The translations under genes and the position numbers were made by a program. The notes under the pieces were generated by a model. It was not told the DNA's origin, made no database searches, and saw only the letters and a list, made by a program, of their open reading frames with translations. Below, piece after piece: positions 35,480 through 43,974 of a stretch of DNA of 64,000 nucleotides. Origin of the DNA: Ornithinibacillus salinisoli (lineage in GTDB: Bacteria > Bacillota > Bacilli > Bacillales > Amphibacillaceae); the NCBI RefSeq assembly GCF_042682545.1, contig NZ_JBHUHQ010000016.1, one strand, 5' to 3'. Numbering within the stretch: the first letter of the stretch is position 1; each line of letters opens with the position of its first letter.

Positions 35480-37264
35480 ATGAGCGAAACGAAAGAAAAG
35501 ATTTTTAAAGGTGGCGCATTTCTAGTTGAAGAATTACATGGTGAAGATGTGATTACACCAGAAGACTTTTCTGATGAACATCAAATGATTGCAAAAACAA
35601 CAGAGGAATTCGTTGCCGGTGAAGTATTACCTTTAGTTGATAAATTAGAAAATCATGAATTTGAACATTCCGTAGAATTATTGAAAAAAGCAGGGGAGTT
35701 AGGATTATTAGGTGCCGATGTACCTGAAGAATATGGTGGACTTGGCTTAGATAAAATCAGTTCATCATTAATAACAGAAAAGTTTTCCCGTGCTGGTGGA
35801 TTCTCCGTCACACACGGTGCACACGTAGGAATTGGGTCTTTACCAATAGTATTCTTCGGAAATGAAGAACAAAAAGCGAAGTACTTGCCTAAACTAGCTT
35901 CTGGTGAGTTATTAGCAGCTTATGCTTTAACAGAGCCTGGCTCTGGATCTGATGCTCTAGGTGCGAAAACTACTGCCAAATTAAATGAAGCTGGAACGCA
36001 TTTTATTTTAAATGGAGAAAAGCAGTGGATTACAAACTCTGCATTTGCTGATGTTTTCGTTGTATATGCCAAAATTGATGGAGAGCATTTTTCGGCATTC
36101 ATAGTAGAGCGTGAATTTCCAGGTGTTTCTACTGGACCAGAAGAAAAGAAAATGGGTATCAAAAGCTCTTCTACTCGTACATTAATCTTAGAAGATGCAG
36201 AAGTACCTGTGGAAAATTTATTAGGTGAAAAAGGAAAAGGACACCGAATTGCATTTAACATCCTAAATGTTGGTCGTTATAAGTTAGCAATCGGTGGTGT
36301 TGGTGGTTCGAAGCGTGGAATAGAATTGGCAACCAAATACGTCAATGAGCGTAAACAGTTCGGTACTGCTATTTCAAGTTTTAGCCTTACTAAGGAAAAA
36401 TTAGCAACGATGGCAGCAAGAACATATGCCAATGAAAGTGCGGTTTACCGTACAGTTGGTCTGTTTGAACAACGTATGGGATCAATGACAGATGAGCAGC
36501 TTGCTGATGGTCAAGAAGTTGCCAAAGCAATTGCAGAATATGCAATTGAATGTTCCATAAACAAATATACTGCAACAGAATGCTTAGACTATGTTGCAGA
36601 TGAAGCCGTACAGTTACATGGTGGGTATGGATTCATGCAGGAATATGAAGTAGAACGCATGTATCGTGACTCACGTATCAACCGTATTTTTGAAGGAACA
36701 AACGAAATAAACCGCCTGTTAGTACCAGGTACACTTCTAAAGAAAGCTATGAAAGGTGAGCTTCCATTACTTCAAAAAGCACAAGGGTTGCAAGAAGAGT
36801 TAATGATGATGATGCCGGAAGAAGTTGGTACAGAACCTTTAGAGCAAGAAAAATACTTGTTAAGAAATGCAAAGAAAATGGTATTGCTTGGCGCAGGTCT
36901 AGCAGCGCAAAAATTCATGCAGAAGCTTGAAAAAGAACAGGAAATCTTAGTAAACTTAGCTGATATGGTTGCTGAAGTATATAATATGGAGTCCGTAATT
37001 TTACGTACAGAGAAGGCAATTAATAAATCTGGTTTAGATAAGAATAATCAAAAGTTACTTTATACTCAAGTTTACGTGCAAGAAGCATTTAATCGCCTTG
37101 AAGCAGACGCAAAAGAAACATTAATCGCGGTGGAAGAAGGAGATACGCTTCGTATGATGCTTTCGTCATTACGTAAACTAACACGTCATACACCTACAAA
37201 CGTTATTGCCAAGAAGCGTGAAATCGCTGCGAAGATTATTGATGAAGAAAAATATGTAGTATAA
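35480..37264 (+). CDS. fadE: Acyl-CoA dehydrogenase FadE
   Basis: The 594-residue flavoenzyme has the acyl-CoA dehydrogenase domains (about 35-420) with TEPGSGSDALG for FAD/substrate binding, HGGYGFMQEYEVERMYRD, and catalytic base E405 in FEGTNEIN. A C-terminal extension of about 170 residues is helical, as in YusJ/VLCAD-type enzymes. Oxidises acyl-CoA to enoyl-CoA. Third gene of the operon, 72 bp after fadA. Confidence 0.95.
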   Translation: MSETKEKIFKGGAFLVEELHGEDVITPEDFSDEHQMIAKTTEEFVAGEVLPLVDKLENHEFEHSVELLKKAGELGLLGADVPEEYGGLGLDKISSSLITEKFSRAGGFSVTHGAHVGIGSLPIVFFGNEEQKAKYLPKLASGELLAAYALTEPGSGSDALGAKTTAKLNEAGTHFILNGEKQWITNSAFADVFVVYAKIDGEHFSAFIVEREFPGVSTGPEEKKMGIKSSSTRTLILEDAEVPVENLLGEKGKGHRIAFNILNVGRYKLAIGGVGGSKRGIELATKYVNERKQFGTAISSFSLTKEKLATMAARTYANESAVYRTVGLFEQRMGSMTDEQLADGQEVAKAIAEYAIECSINKYTATECLDYVADEAVQLHGGYGFMQEYEVERMYRDSRINRIFEGTNEINRLLVPGTLLKKAMKGELPLLQKAQGLQEELMMMMPEEVGTEPLEQEKYLLRNAKKMVLLGAGLAAQKFMQKLEKEQEILVNLADMVAEVYNMESVILRTEKAINKSGLDKNNQKLLYTQVYVQEAFNRLEADAKETLIAVEEGDTLRMMLSSLRKLTRHTPTNVIAKKREIAAKIIDEEKYVV

Positions 37265-37275
37265 TAATTCCTAAA

Positions 37276-37310
37276 AAATCCTCTCTGTAATAATCAGAGG
37301 GGATTTTTAC
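37276..37310. terminator. Bidirectional terminator between fadE and the VanZ gene
   Basis: AAATCCTCTCTG pairs with CAGAGGGGATTT; T runs on both strands serve the two convergent genes. Confidence 0.88.
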
Positions 37311-37870
37311 TTTTTAATTAGTGGAACATTTCTTATCAAATTGTTTAGGGATAATATTAATTTTATGATGATAAACCCTAATAATACGCCAAGTGTATTC
37401 AAGATTATATCATCAATATCAAAACTTCTGGATAGTATTTTAAGAAATGATAGAATTAGCTGGGTTATTTCAATTGATAACGAACAGGAGAAGCCGATCA
37501 GAAATGCTCCCATAAAGGAAAGTTTTTTGTTTAAGAATACGGCAAATAACCCGATAGGAATGAAGACGACTACATTTCCAAGTAAATTTATGATTGGTAT
37601 AGCTGCATTTCCTTGGAAAGCAAAATATCTATTAATTGTCTGAAAAGGTATAAGATTCACCGATACCTCACCACTTGGATTAGCACCAGGTGATGGAAAC
37701 ACCGTTAAGTACACTACGCTTTCTCCATAGGCGATTAATAGAATATAGACTATTTCTTTATAATAGTTAACCCTATGTTCCTTTCTTTTTACAATGATAT
37801 AGCGTATGGGCAGATAAAAAGTAAGGGATAGGATGATAATAAGTACTGGAAAACCATTTATGTATTGCAT
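37307..37870 (-). CDS. VanZ-family membrane protein
   Basis: The 187-residue protein has four to five membrane helices. VanZ-domain marks are visible: NLLGNVVVFIPIGLF (about 92-106), an EITQL helix and FDIDDIILNTLGVLLGF (about 150-166). VanZ relatives are implicated in teicoplanin-type or envelope-lipid phenotypes, but the biochemical role is unknown. ATG 37870 after AAGGAG. Confidence 0.85.
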   Translation of the reverse strand: MQYINGFPVLIIILSLTFYLPIRYIIVKRKEHRVNYYKEIVYILLIAYGESVVYLTVFPSPGANPSGEVSVNLIPFQTINRYFAFQGNAAIPIINLLGNVVVFIPIGLFAVFLNKKLSFMGAFLIGFSCSLSIEITQLILSFLKILSRSFDIDDIILNTLGVLLGFIIIKLILSLNNLIRNVPLIKK

Positions 37871-38007
37871 TATATACTCCTTTAGAGATAAAGAATTCTA
37901 CTTCATAGTATATATTATTTTGACTATTTACACGAGCAAGGCAACATTTTTTATTGTCAAAATTGGCTTCAAACATGGTAAAATACAAGTTATAGGAGGT
38001 AGATATT

Positions 38008-38364
38008 ATGGCATTAACATTTTATTGGTACCCAAATTGTGGAACGTGTAAAAATGCGAAGAAATGGTTTGATGAGCATAACGTTGGGTATAATAGCATA
38101 CATATTGTGGAAGAAACACCAACTAAAGATGAAATTCTAAACTTAATTGAAAAAAGTGGTTTACCAGCAAAAAAGTTTTTTAATACGAGTGGAAAGAAAT
38201 ATCGTGAATTAAATATAAAAGAAAAAATTAAAGATGCTTCTACGGAACAAATGGCAGAAATATTGGCTTCTGATGGGATGTTAATAAAGCGACCAATCGT
38301 GACTGACGGTGAGAAAGTAACAGTTGGTTTTAAAGTAGATCAGTTTGAACAAAATTGGTCATAA
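38008..38364 (+). CDS. yusI: Arsenate reductase/Spx-family protein YusI
   Basis: At 118 residues with C11 and C14 in NCGTCKNAKKWF and the later KRPIV motif, this is an ArsC/Spx-like thioredoxin-fold protein. YusI of B. subtilis occupies the same neighbourhood (yusH/gcvH side). It lacks features of a true Spx regulator that I could verify, and its substrate is unknown. Ribosome site AGGAGG. Confidence 0.88.
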   Translation: MALTFYWYPNCGTCKNAKKWFDEHNVGYNSIHIVEETPTKDEILNLIEKSGLPAKKFFNTSGKKYRELNIKEKIKDASTEQMAEILASDGMLIKRPIVTDGEKVTVGFKVDQFEQNWS

Positions 38365-38438
38365 GTAAGATGAAATACTAGAAATAATAGCTTGTACAAT
38401 GTATAGTAAATTTGAATGAATTATTGGAGGGATTTAAG

Positions 38439-38822
38439 GTGAGCTTACCAAAAGATCTGTTATATTCAGAAGAACATGAATGGGTAAAAAAAGAAGGAGA
38501 CAAAGTACGTATTGGTATTACTGATTTTGCTCAAGACGAACTAGGTGATATTGTATTTGTTGAGCTTCCAGAAGTAGGAGAAGAAATAGAGGCTGATGAG
38601 CCATTTGGTAGTGTTGAGTCTGTAAAAACTGTTTCTGAACTTTACGCTCCACTAAGTGGGAAAATAGTAGAAATTAATGAAGAGCTAGAAGATAGCCCAG
38701 AATTAGTGAATGAATCTCCTTATGAAAAAGCTTGGATGATTGTAATAGAACCATCCGATGAATCTGAATATGACGATTTATTATCAGCTGAGCAGTATCA
38801 AGAAGTTATTGAGGAAGACTAA
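38439..38822 (+). CDS. gcvH: Glycine cleavage system H protein
   Basis: The 127-residue lipoyl carrier has K63 in VESVKTVSE as the lipoylation site and begins SLPKDLLYSEEHEWV. The GTG at 38439 with GGAGGG upstream gives the family length; an upstream ATG at 38412 would add nine spurious residues. In Bacillus GcvH also serves as relay of octanoyl/lipoyl groups to 2-oxoacid dehydrogenases. Confidence 0.95.
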   Translation: MSLPKDLLYSEEHEWVKKEGDKVRIGITDFAQDELGDIVFVELPEVGEEIEADEPFGSVESVKTVSELYAPLSGKIVEINEELEDSPELVNESPYEKAWMIVIEPSDESEYDDLLSAEQYQEVIEED

Positions 38823-38837
38823 TAAATCGTACATACA

Positions 38838-38881
38838 AAGGCTGGCTCTACCTATTAAAAGGTAAAGAGTCAGCCTTATTT
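38838..38881 (+). terminator. Terminator after gcvH
   Basis: AAGGCTGGCTCTACCT pairs with AGGTAAAGAGTCAGCCTT (minor internal mismatch), followed by TTATTTC. Confidence 0.85.
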
Positions 38882-38912
38882 CACATAGACCAACTTTTAG
38901 GGGTGTATGGTA

Positions 38913-39269
38913 ATGATGGAAGAGTGCTCAGATAAGGTTATTATTGTGGAAGGTTTAACTGATAAAAAACAGATTGAAAAGGTTATTGACGAAGAAGTAA
39001 CGATTATCTGTACCAATGGAACGTTCGGTGTTGAAAGATTTGATGAACTTCTAGAGACCTATGATCTAGACCATAGAGATGTATTTATTTTGGTTGACGA
39101 GGATCAATCTGGACAAAAGTTACGTAAGCAATTATCCAATGAACTCCCCCATGCAGAACATATTCATGTAAGTAGTGAATATCGCGAGGTAGCAACAACT
39201 CCAGAAAGCTTTTTAGCTACAGTTCTAGTAAGTAAGCATATTGCGGTTAATCCACTATTTTTGATGTAG
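38913..39269 (+). CDS. yusF: Toprim-domain protein YusF
   Basis: This about 118-residue protein is a lone Toprim fold: VIIVEGLTDK holds the catalytic-type glutamate and LVDEDQSGQ the DxD metal site. Small Toprim proteins of this group (YusF in B. subtilis) have unproven nucleic acid roles. AGGGGTG upstream favours the ATG at 38913 (38907 and 38916 also in frame). Confidence 0.85.
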   Translation: MMEECSDKVIIVEGLTDKKQIEKVIDEEVTIICTNGTFGVERFDELLETYDLDHRDVFILVDEDQSGQKLRKQLSNELPHAEHIHVSSEYREVATTPESFLATVLVSKHIAVNPLFLM

Positions 39270-39289
39270 TCAGTAGGTAGGGTGATTTT

Positions 39290-39601
39290 TTGCAAGAAAT
39301 TAATAATGAAATCTTATTACATGATAGTTATTTACTATTTATACATACCCCTTTTTGTGGTACTTGTCATTTAACGCGTTCGATGATTCATCAAATAGAG
39401 AAAATTCATCAAACAGATATATTTCATGAAATGAATGCTTCGTTATATCCACAGTTTATGTTGGAGAATCAAGTAGAAAGTGTTCCTTGTTTATTGATTA
39501 AACACAAGGAGGAAGTAGTAGAAAAAATATATGCATTTCAGTCCATTCCTAATGTTTATCAATATGTGATGAAGTATCGGCCAGAGTTGTTTGAAAAATA
39601 A
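39290..39601 (+). CDS. yusE: Thioredoxin-family protein YusE
   Basis: The 103-residue thioredoxin-like protein has active site FCGTCHLTRS and a cis-proline region VESVPCLLI. TTG start at 39290 after AGGGTGA, 20 bp after yusF, so probably cotranscribed. Redox partner unknown. Confidence 0.87.
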   Translation: MQEINNEILLHDSYLLFIHTPFCGTCHLTRSMIHQIEKIHQTDIFHEMNASLYPQFMLENQVESVPCLLIKHKEEVVEKIYAFQSIPNVYQYVMKYRPELFEK

Positions 39602-39675
39602 TTTTTTAAAATTAGTTATTGACAGTGAAATTATTGGATGCTATTATTCTATTTATAATTTAAATCGAATATAAG

Positions 39676-39790
39676 TAACTCTTATCTAGAGCGGTGGAGG
39701 GAAAGGCCCTGTGAACCCGCGGCAACCTTCAAACATTTTGTTTGAAACGGTGCCAATTCCTACAAAGCATATGCTTTGGAAGATGAGAGA
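39676..39790 (+). promoter_or_regulatory. SAM-I riboswitch (S box) aptamer
   Basis: Conserved S-box elements occur in order: CTTATCTAGAG (about 39681), GGTGGAGGGAAAGGCCC (39693-39709), GAACCCGCGGCAACC, GGTGCCAATTCC, and the closing GATGAGAG (39782-39789) pairing with the 5' CTTATC. SAM binding turns off metNPQ. Confidence 0.95.
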
Positions 39791-39810
39791 ACGTGAGATA
39801 TAACTATTTA

Positions 39811-39848
39811 CGTCTTTCTGTTCTCTTGTGCAGAAAGGCGTTTTTTTA
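39811..39848 (+). terminator. Terminator of the SAM-I riboswitch
   Basis: GTCTTTCTG pairs with CAGAAAGGC around a U-rich loop and precedes seven T. It is the regulated expression platform for metN. Confidence 0.88.
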
Positions 39849-39904
39849 TGGTTAAAAGGACATAATAATATGAATATAATTTTTTTCATTTAGGAGGATA
39901 AGTT

Positions 39905-40933
39905 GTGATTTCCATAAAAGGTTTAAGCAAGGTTTTTAAGACAAATTCAGATACGATAACTGCTGTAGATCGTCTTGACCTTGATATTCAAGATGGAGAT
40001 ATATTTGGCGTCATCGGTTATAGTGGGGCTGGAAAAAGTACATTCGTCCGATTGTTAAATAGATTGGAAGAACCATCTGAAGGAAATATTACGATTGGTG
40101 AGAAGGAAATAACTGCGCTTAACACGAATGAACTTCGATTGGCCAGACAGGAAATCGGAATGATTTTTCAGCATTTTAATTTACTTTGGTCTCGCACAGT
40201 AAAAGATAATATTGCTTTTCCGCTTGAAATTGCAGGAATACCGAAAGTGGAACGTGAAAATAGGGTTCAAGAACTAATCAATTTGGTAGGATTATCTGGT
40301 CGAGAAAATGCTTATCCATCGCAATTGAGTGGGGGGCAAAAACAACGAGTAGGTATTGCAAGGGCACTAGCTAACAACCCTAGAGTATTGCTGTGTGATG
40401 AAGCAACATCAGCTCTTGATCCAGAAACAACAGATTCGATTTTAGATTTATTAGTAGACATTAATGAAAAGCTCGGATTAACAATTATCATGATTACCCA
40501 TGAAATGCATGTCATCCGAAAGATTTGTAAGCAAGTTGCTGTTATGGAAAATGGAAAAATTGTTGAACAAGGTGATGTACTTGATGTGTTTTTAAACCCA
40601 AAACAAACAGTAACGAAAAAATTTGTTGAGCAAGTAATGGGGAATGGCACGGAAGATGATCTGGAACAATTACTAGAAACCTATAATCAAGGGAATGTTG
40701 TCCGTCTTCATTTTGTTGGAGAATCAGCAAATCAAGCATTAATTAGTCAGCTTGCAAAGCGATATCATGTAGAGCTTAATATTTTACAAGGCAAAATCAC
40801 GCAAACGCAAAGAGGTGCTTATGGGACGTTAATAGTCCAAATAACAGGTGAAACAGATGAAATTGATAAAGCAAGACAATTCATAGCTGATGAAACCTCG
40901 GTAGAAGTGGAGGTTATTCGAAATGTTACATGA
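39905..40933 (+). CDS. metN: Methionine ABC transporter ATPase MetN
   Basis: The 342-residue ATPase has Walker A GYSGAGKST (about 38-46), signature LSGGQKQR, Walker B LLCDEATSALD and switch ITHE, then a C-terminal NIL domain (about 265-342) that senses methionine. GTG start at 39905 after AGGAGG. It overlaps metP by 11 bp. Confidence 0.95.
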   Translation: MISIKGLSKVFKTNSDTITAVDRLDLDIQDGDIFGVIGYSGAGKSTFVRLLNRLEEPSEGNITIGEKEITALNTNELRLARQEIGMIFQHFNLLWSRTVKDNIAFPLEIAGIPKVERENRVQELINLVGLSGRENAYPSQLSGGQKQRVGIARALANNPRVLLCDEATSALDPETTDSILDLLVDINEKLGLTIIMITHEMHVIRKICKQVAVMENGKIVEQGDVLDVFLNPKQTVTKKFVEQVMGNGTEDDLEQLLETYNQGNVVRLHFVGESANQALISQLAKRYHVELNILQGKITQTQRGAYGTLIVQITGETDEIDKARQFIADETSVEVEVIRNVT

Positions 40934-41585
40934 TTCCAATATAAAGATAGATGACTTGCTGGAAGCAACATATGAAACGTTTTATATGACAATAATTGCA
41001 CTGCTTGGAACTTTTATTTTTGGTATTATTCTAGGATTACTTCTATACCTGACAATGAAGGGTGGGATATGGCAAAACAAATATCTTAACTTTATAGTAG
41101 CTGCATTTGTTAATGTGTTTCGAGCTATCCCATTCATTATTTTAATTTTATTGTTGTTCCCATTTACGAACTTTCTAATTGGAACTATTCGTGGTCCAAA
41201 TGCGGCTTTACCCGCATTAATTATCGGAGCAGCCCCATTTTATGGACGTCTAGTAGAAATCGCGCTACGCGAAGTAGATAAAGGTGTGGTTGAAGCGGCA
41301 CAGGCTATGGGAGCCAAAACTAGAACGATTATTTTCCGTGTTCTTATACCGGAATCTATACCGGCCTTAGTATCTGGAATAACAGTTACAGCAATAGCCT
41401 TAATTGGATATACTGCGATGGCAGGTGCTATTGGAGCAGGAGGTTTAGGTAGTTATGCTTATTACTCTGGATTCCAGCGACGTGATTACGATATAGTATT
41501 TATTTGCTCTGTGATAATCGTTTTGATTGTATTTATTTTTCAATTTATTGGAGATTATAGTTCCAATAAACTAGATAAGCGTTAA
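40923..41585 (+). CDS. metP: Methionine ABC transporter permease MetP
   Basis: The 220-residue permease has five membrane helices and the EAA loop EAAQAMGAKTRTIIFRVLIPES (about 120-140), which docks on MetN. The N-terminal part ends with TYETFYMT, typical of MetI/MetP. Overlaps metN; metQ begins 62 bp after. Confidence 0.94.
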   Translation: MLHDSNIKIDDLLEATYETFYMTIIALLGTFIFGIILGLLLYLTMKGGIWQNKYLNFIVAAFVNVFRAIPFIILILLLFPFTNFLIGTIRGPNAALPALIIGAAPFYGRLVEIALREVDKGVVEAAQAMGAKTRTIIFRVLIPESIPALVSGITVTAIALIGYTAMAGAIGAGGLGSYAYYSGFQRRDYDIVFICSVIIVLIVFIFQFIGDYSSNKLDKR

Positions 41586-41647
41586 TACATGTGGTTAAAG
41601 GGTTAAAAGCCAGTTTTCCAAAAAAAATAATAAAGGGGACGTACAAA

Positions 41648-42463
41648 ATGAAAAAGTTTATTGCAATTTTAGCATTATTCGTAGTTGTTACATTAGCAGC
41701 ATGTGGAGGAAGCAATTCAGATGAAAATACAATTAAAGTTGGTGCATCTAGTGTTCCGCACGCCGAGATTTTAGAAGAAGCTAAAGACCTTCTTAAAGAA
41801 CAAGGATATACATTAGAAATTGAACCATATGAAGACTATGTGTTACCGAATGATGATTTAGCAAGTGGGGACTTAGATGCAAACTATTTTCAACATATTC
41901 CATATCTAGAGCAAACCGTAGCAGATACAGGTTATGATTTAGACTATATTGATGGAATACATGTTGAACCAATTGGTGTTTATTCTAAAGGTATTTCTAG
42001 TCTAGACGAAATTCCAGAAGGTACAGAGGTATTATTAAGTAATTCCGTTCCTGATCATGGTCGAATTTTAGGATTGTTTGAATCAGCAGGATTAATTACA
42101 TTAGATGATGAAATAAATAAAGAGGAAGCTACAATTGAAGATATCGTAGAAAACCCGAAAGGATTAGATTTTCAGCCAGACTATGATCCAGCATTCTTAC
42201 CAGAATTATATGAAACGGAAGAAAATACACTTGTCGTAATCAATACAAACTATGCACTAGGTGCTGACTTAAATCCATTAGAAGATGGACTATTCATCGA
42301 GGATGAAAGTTCTCCATATGTAAATGTCATTGCCGTTCGTTCTGAAGATAAAGAGAACGAGGCAATAAATACATTAGTTGATGTATTACATTCTGAAGAA
42401 ATTCAAGATTTCATTCTAGAAAAATATGAGGGAGCAGTTGTTCCTGTCGGTGGAAATAATTAA
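41648..42463 (+). CDS. metQ: Methionine-binding lipoprotein MetQ
   Basis: The precursor has a lipobox LAAC with C19 and the NlpA fold (VGASSVPHAEILEEAK, DANYFQHIPYLE). ATG 41648 gives a normal signal peptide; the longer frame from 41591 is unlikely. Substrates are L- or D-methionine. Confidence 0.94.
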   Translation: MKKFIAILALFVVVTLAACGGSNSDENTIKVGASSVPHAEILEEAKDLLKEQGYTLEIEPYEDYVLPNDDLASGDLDANYFQHIPYLEQTVADTGYDLDYIDGIHVEPIGVYSKGISSLDEIPEGTEVLLSNSVPDHGRILGLFESAGLITLDDEINKEEATIEDIVENPKGLDFQPDYDPAFLPELYETEENTLVVINTNYALGADLNPLEDGLFIEDESSPYVNVIAVRSEDKENEAINTLVDVLHSEEIQDFILEKYEGAVVPVGGNN

Positions 42464-42473
42464 ACAACGGAAA

Positions 42474-42512
42474 AAAATCCAGTGAATTTTTATGAATTCA
42501 CTGGATTTTTTT
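42474..42512 (+). terminator. Terminator of metNPQ
   Basis: AAATCCAGTGAATT pairs perfectly with AATTCACTGGATTT and is followed by a T run. Confidence 0.93.
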
Positions 42513-42693
42513 GCAAATTTAGAGTATTTAATAGTATATGGTAGAAATCGGTTAAATGTTATTAAAATTAATCGTTATATAACATTCAAGTCGTTATATT
42601 CAATTCCATCCTAAACCAGGGGTTCAAATCAACATTGAGCTGAGTTTTGTCCGCGTGTTATGATTTATATCGTAAACAAAATGAAAGGATGGT

Positions 42694-42709
42694 TCACTAT
42701 TAATAGTGA
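42694..42709. promoter_or_regulatory. 16-bp perfect palindrome before a small gene
   Basis: TCACTATTAATAGTGA spans the presumed ribosome site of the following small gene. It may be an operator or an RNA hairpin. Confidence 0.4.
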
Positions 42710-42716
42710 GATTAAG

Positions 42717-42887
42717 ATGAATTACACTCCTGAAATGGAGAAAGCTATGCAACAATCACATCAGATTTGTTATGCAGAGTACAGTAGGAAATTGGAAATG
42801 AGAATGGCTGTAGAAAAGAGACGTCATGAAGAATATGAAAAATGTAAACATATGATCGCTGAACTTGATAATCAACTTCATAAATAA
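42717..42887 (+). CDS. Small charged helical protein (56 residues)
   Basis: The product from ATG 42717 reads MNYTPEMEKAMQQSHQICY..., rich in Glu, Lys, Arg, with two cysteines and no membrane segment, probably one or two helices. The frame extends upstream to ATG 42660 or 42681, so the start is uncertain. A terminator follows directly, which supports a real gene. Family not recognised. Neighbours are metNPQ and suf. Confidence 0.5.
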   Translation: MNYTPEMEKAMQQSHQICYAEYSRKLEMRMAVEKRRHEEYEKCKHMIAELDNQLHK

Positions 42888-42900
42888 TATAAAGGTATGG

Positions 42901-42932
42901 CTGATGTTCTATTATGGAGCATCAGTTTTTTT
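42901..42932 (+). terminator. Terminator after the small helical gene
   Basis: CTGATG pairs with CATCAG across a 13-nt internal region and is followed by seven T. Confidence 0.8.
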
Positions 42933-43065
42933 GATGTAGAAAACCCCCATAATGAAGTTTCACTTTACATATGGTTACATATACGTTTTTTAGTGTTACT
43001 ATTAATATAGAAGAAACTAGGTTTGTATAAATTAATTTAATATCGACAATTACAGCCTAAAAATG

Positions 43066-43094
43066 TTGATTATACATTCGAAATGCTTTAAGAT
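43066..43094 (+). promoter_or_regulatory. Candidate promoter of the suf operon
   Basis: TTGATT (43066-43071), 17-bp spacer, TAAGAT (43089-43094). An imperfect inverted repeat GATTGTAAT / ATTCAATC (43092-43100 and 43125-43132) overlaps the start region and may be an operator. Confidence 0.45.
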
Positions 43095-43173
43095 TGTAAT
43101 GAGAATAAATTGAGAATGGATGTAATTCAATCCTACATCAATAATAATAAAACAAGTATTTGGAGGTATCGAT

Positions 43174-43959
43174 ATGGCAGGATCAACACTAGAAATTAAA
43201 AATCTTCATGTTTCAATTGAAGGTAAAGAGATATTAAAAGGTGTAGACTTAACAATAAATGGTGGCGAGTTCCATGCAGTAATGGGACCAAACGGTACAG
43301 GGAAGTCCACTTTAGCTTCAGCAATTATGGGGCATCCTAAATATGAAATCACAGAAGGAAGTGTTCTTCTTGATGGTGAAGATGTATTAGAAATGGAAGT
43401 TGACGAGCGTGCTCGTGCTGGCCTTTTCTTAGGGATGCAGTATCCAAGTGAAATCAGCGGAGTAACTACTTCTGATTTTCTACGTTCATCAATTAATGCT
43501 CGTCGTGAGGAAGGCGATGAAATTCCGTTAATGAAATTCATTAAAGAAATGGATAATGCATTAGATTATTTAGAAATTGATAAAAACATGGCACAACGTT
43601 ACTTAAATGAAGGTTTCTCAGGTGGAGAGAAAAAGCGGAACGAAATCCTTCAATTAATGTTATTAAAACCTGAAATTGCAATTTTGGATGAAATTGATTC
43701 AGGATTAGATATTGACGCATTAAAAGTTGTTTCAAAAGGAATCAATAAACTACGTGATGAAAACTTTGGATGCTTAATTATTACTCACTACCAACGCTTG
43801 CTAAACTACATAACTCCAGATAAGGTTCATGTAATGATGCAAGGCCGTGTAGTTAAATCTGGTGGACCAGAACTTGCTCATCGTTTAGAAGCAGAAGGTT
43901 ATGACTGGATTAAAGAAGAATTAGGTATTGAAGACGAAACTGTTGGGCAAAACGCGTAA
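43174..43959 (+). CDS. sufC: Fe-S cluster assembly ATPase SufC
   Basis: The 261-residue ABC-type ATPase has Walker A GPNGTGKST (about 36-44), signature FSGGEKKR, Walker B AILDEIDSGLD and H-loop ITHY. It works in the SufBCD scaffold to build Fe-S clusters. First gene of sufC-D-S-U-B; preceded by TTGGAGG. Confidence 0.96.
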   Translation: MAGSTLEIKNLHVSIEGKEILKGVDLTINGGEFHAVMGPNGTGKSTLASAIMGHPKYEITEGSVLLDGEDVLEMEVDERARAGLFLGMQYPSEISGVTTSDFLRSSINARREEGDEIPLMKFIKEMDNALDYLEIDKNMAQRYLNEGFSGGEKKRNEILQLMLLKPEIAILDEIDSGLDIDALKVVSKGINKLRDENFGCLIITHYQRLLNYITPDKVHVMMQGRVVKSGGPELAHRLEAEGYDWIKEELGIEDETVGQNA

Positions 43960-43974
43960 GTAAGGAGGGATAAC

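Noticed and set aside
37341..37643. Plus-strand frame of 100 codons
   Set aside because: Shadow of the minus-strand VanZ gene, which has a ribosome site and membrane helices.
39686..39889. Minus-strand frame over the metN leader
   Set aside because: It runs antisense through the SAM-I riboswitch and its terminator.
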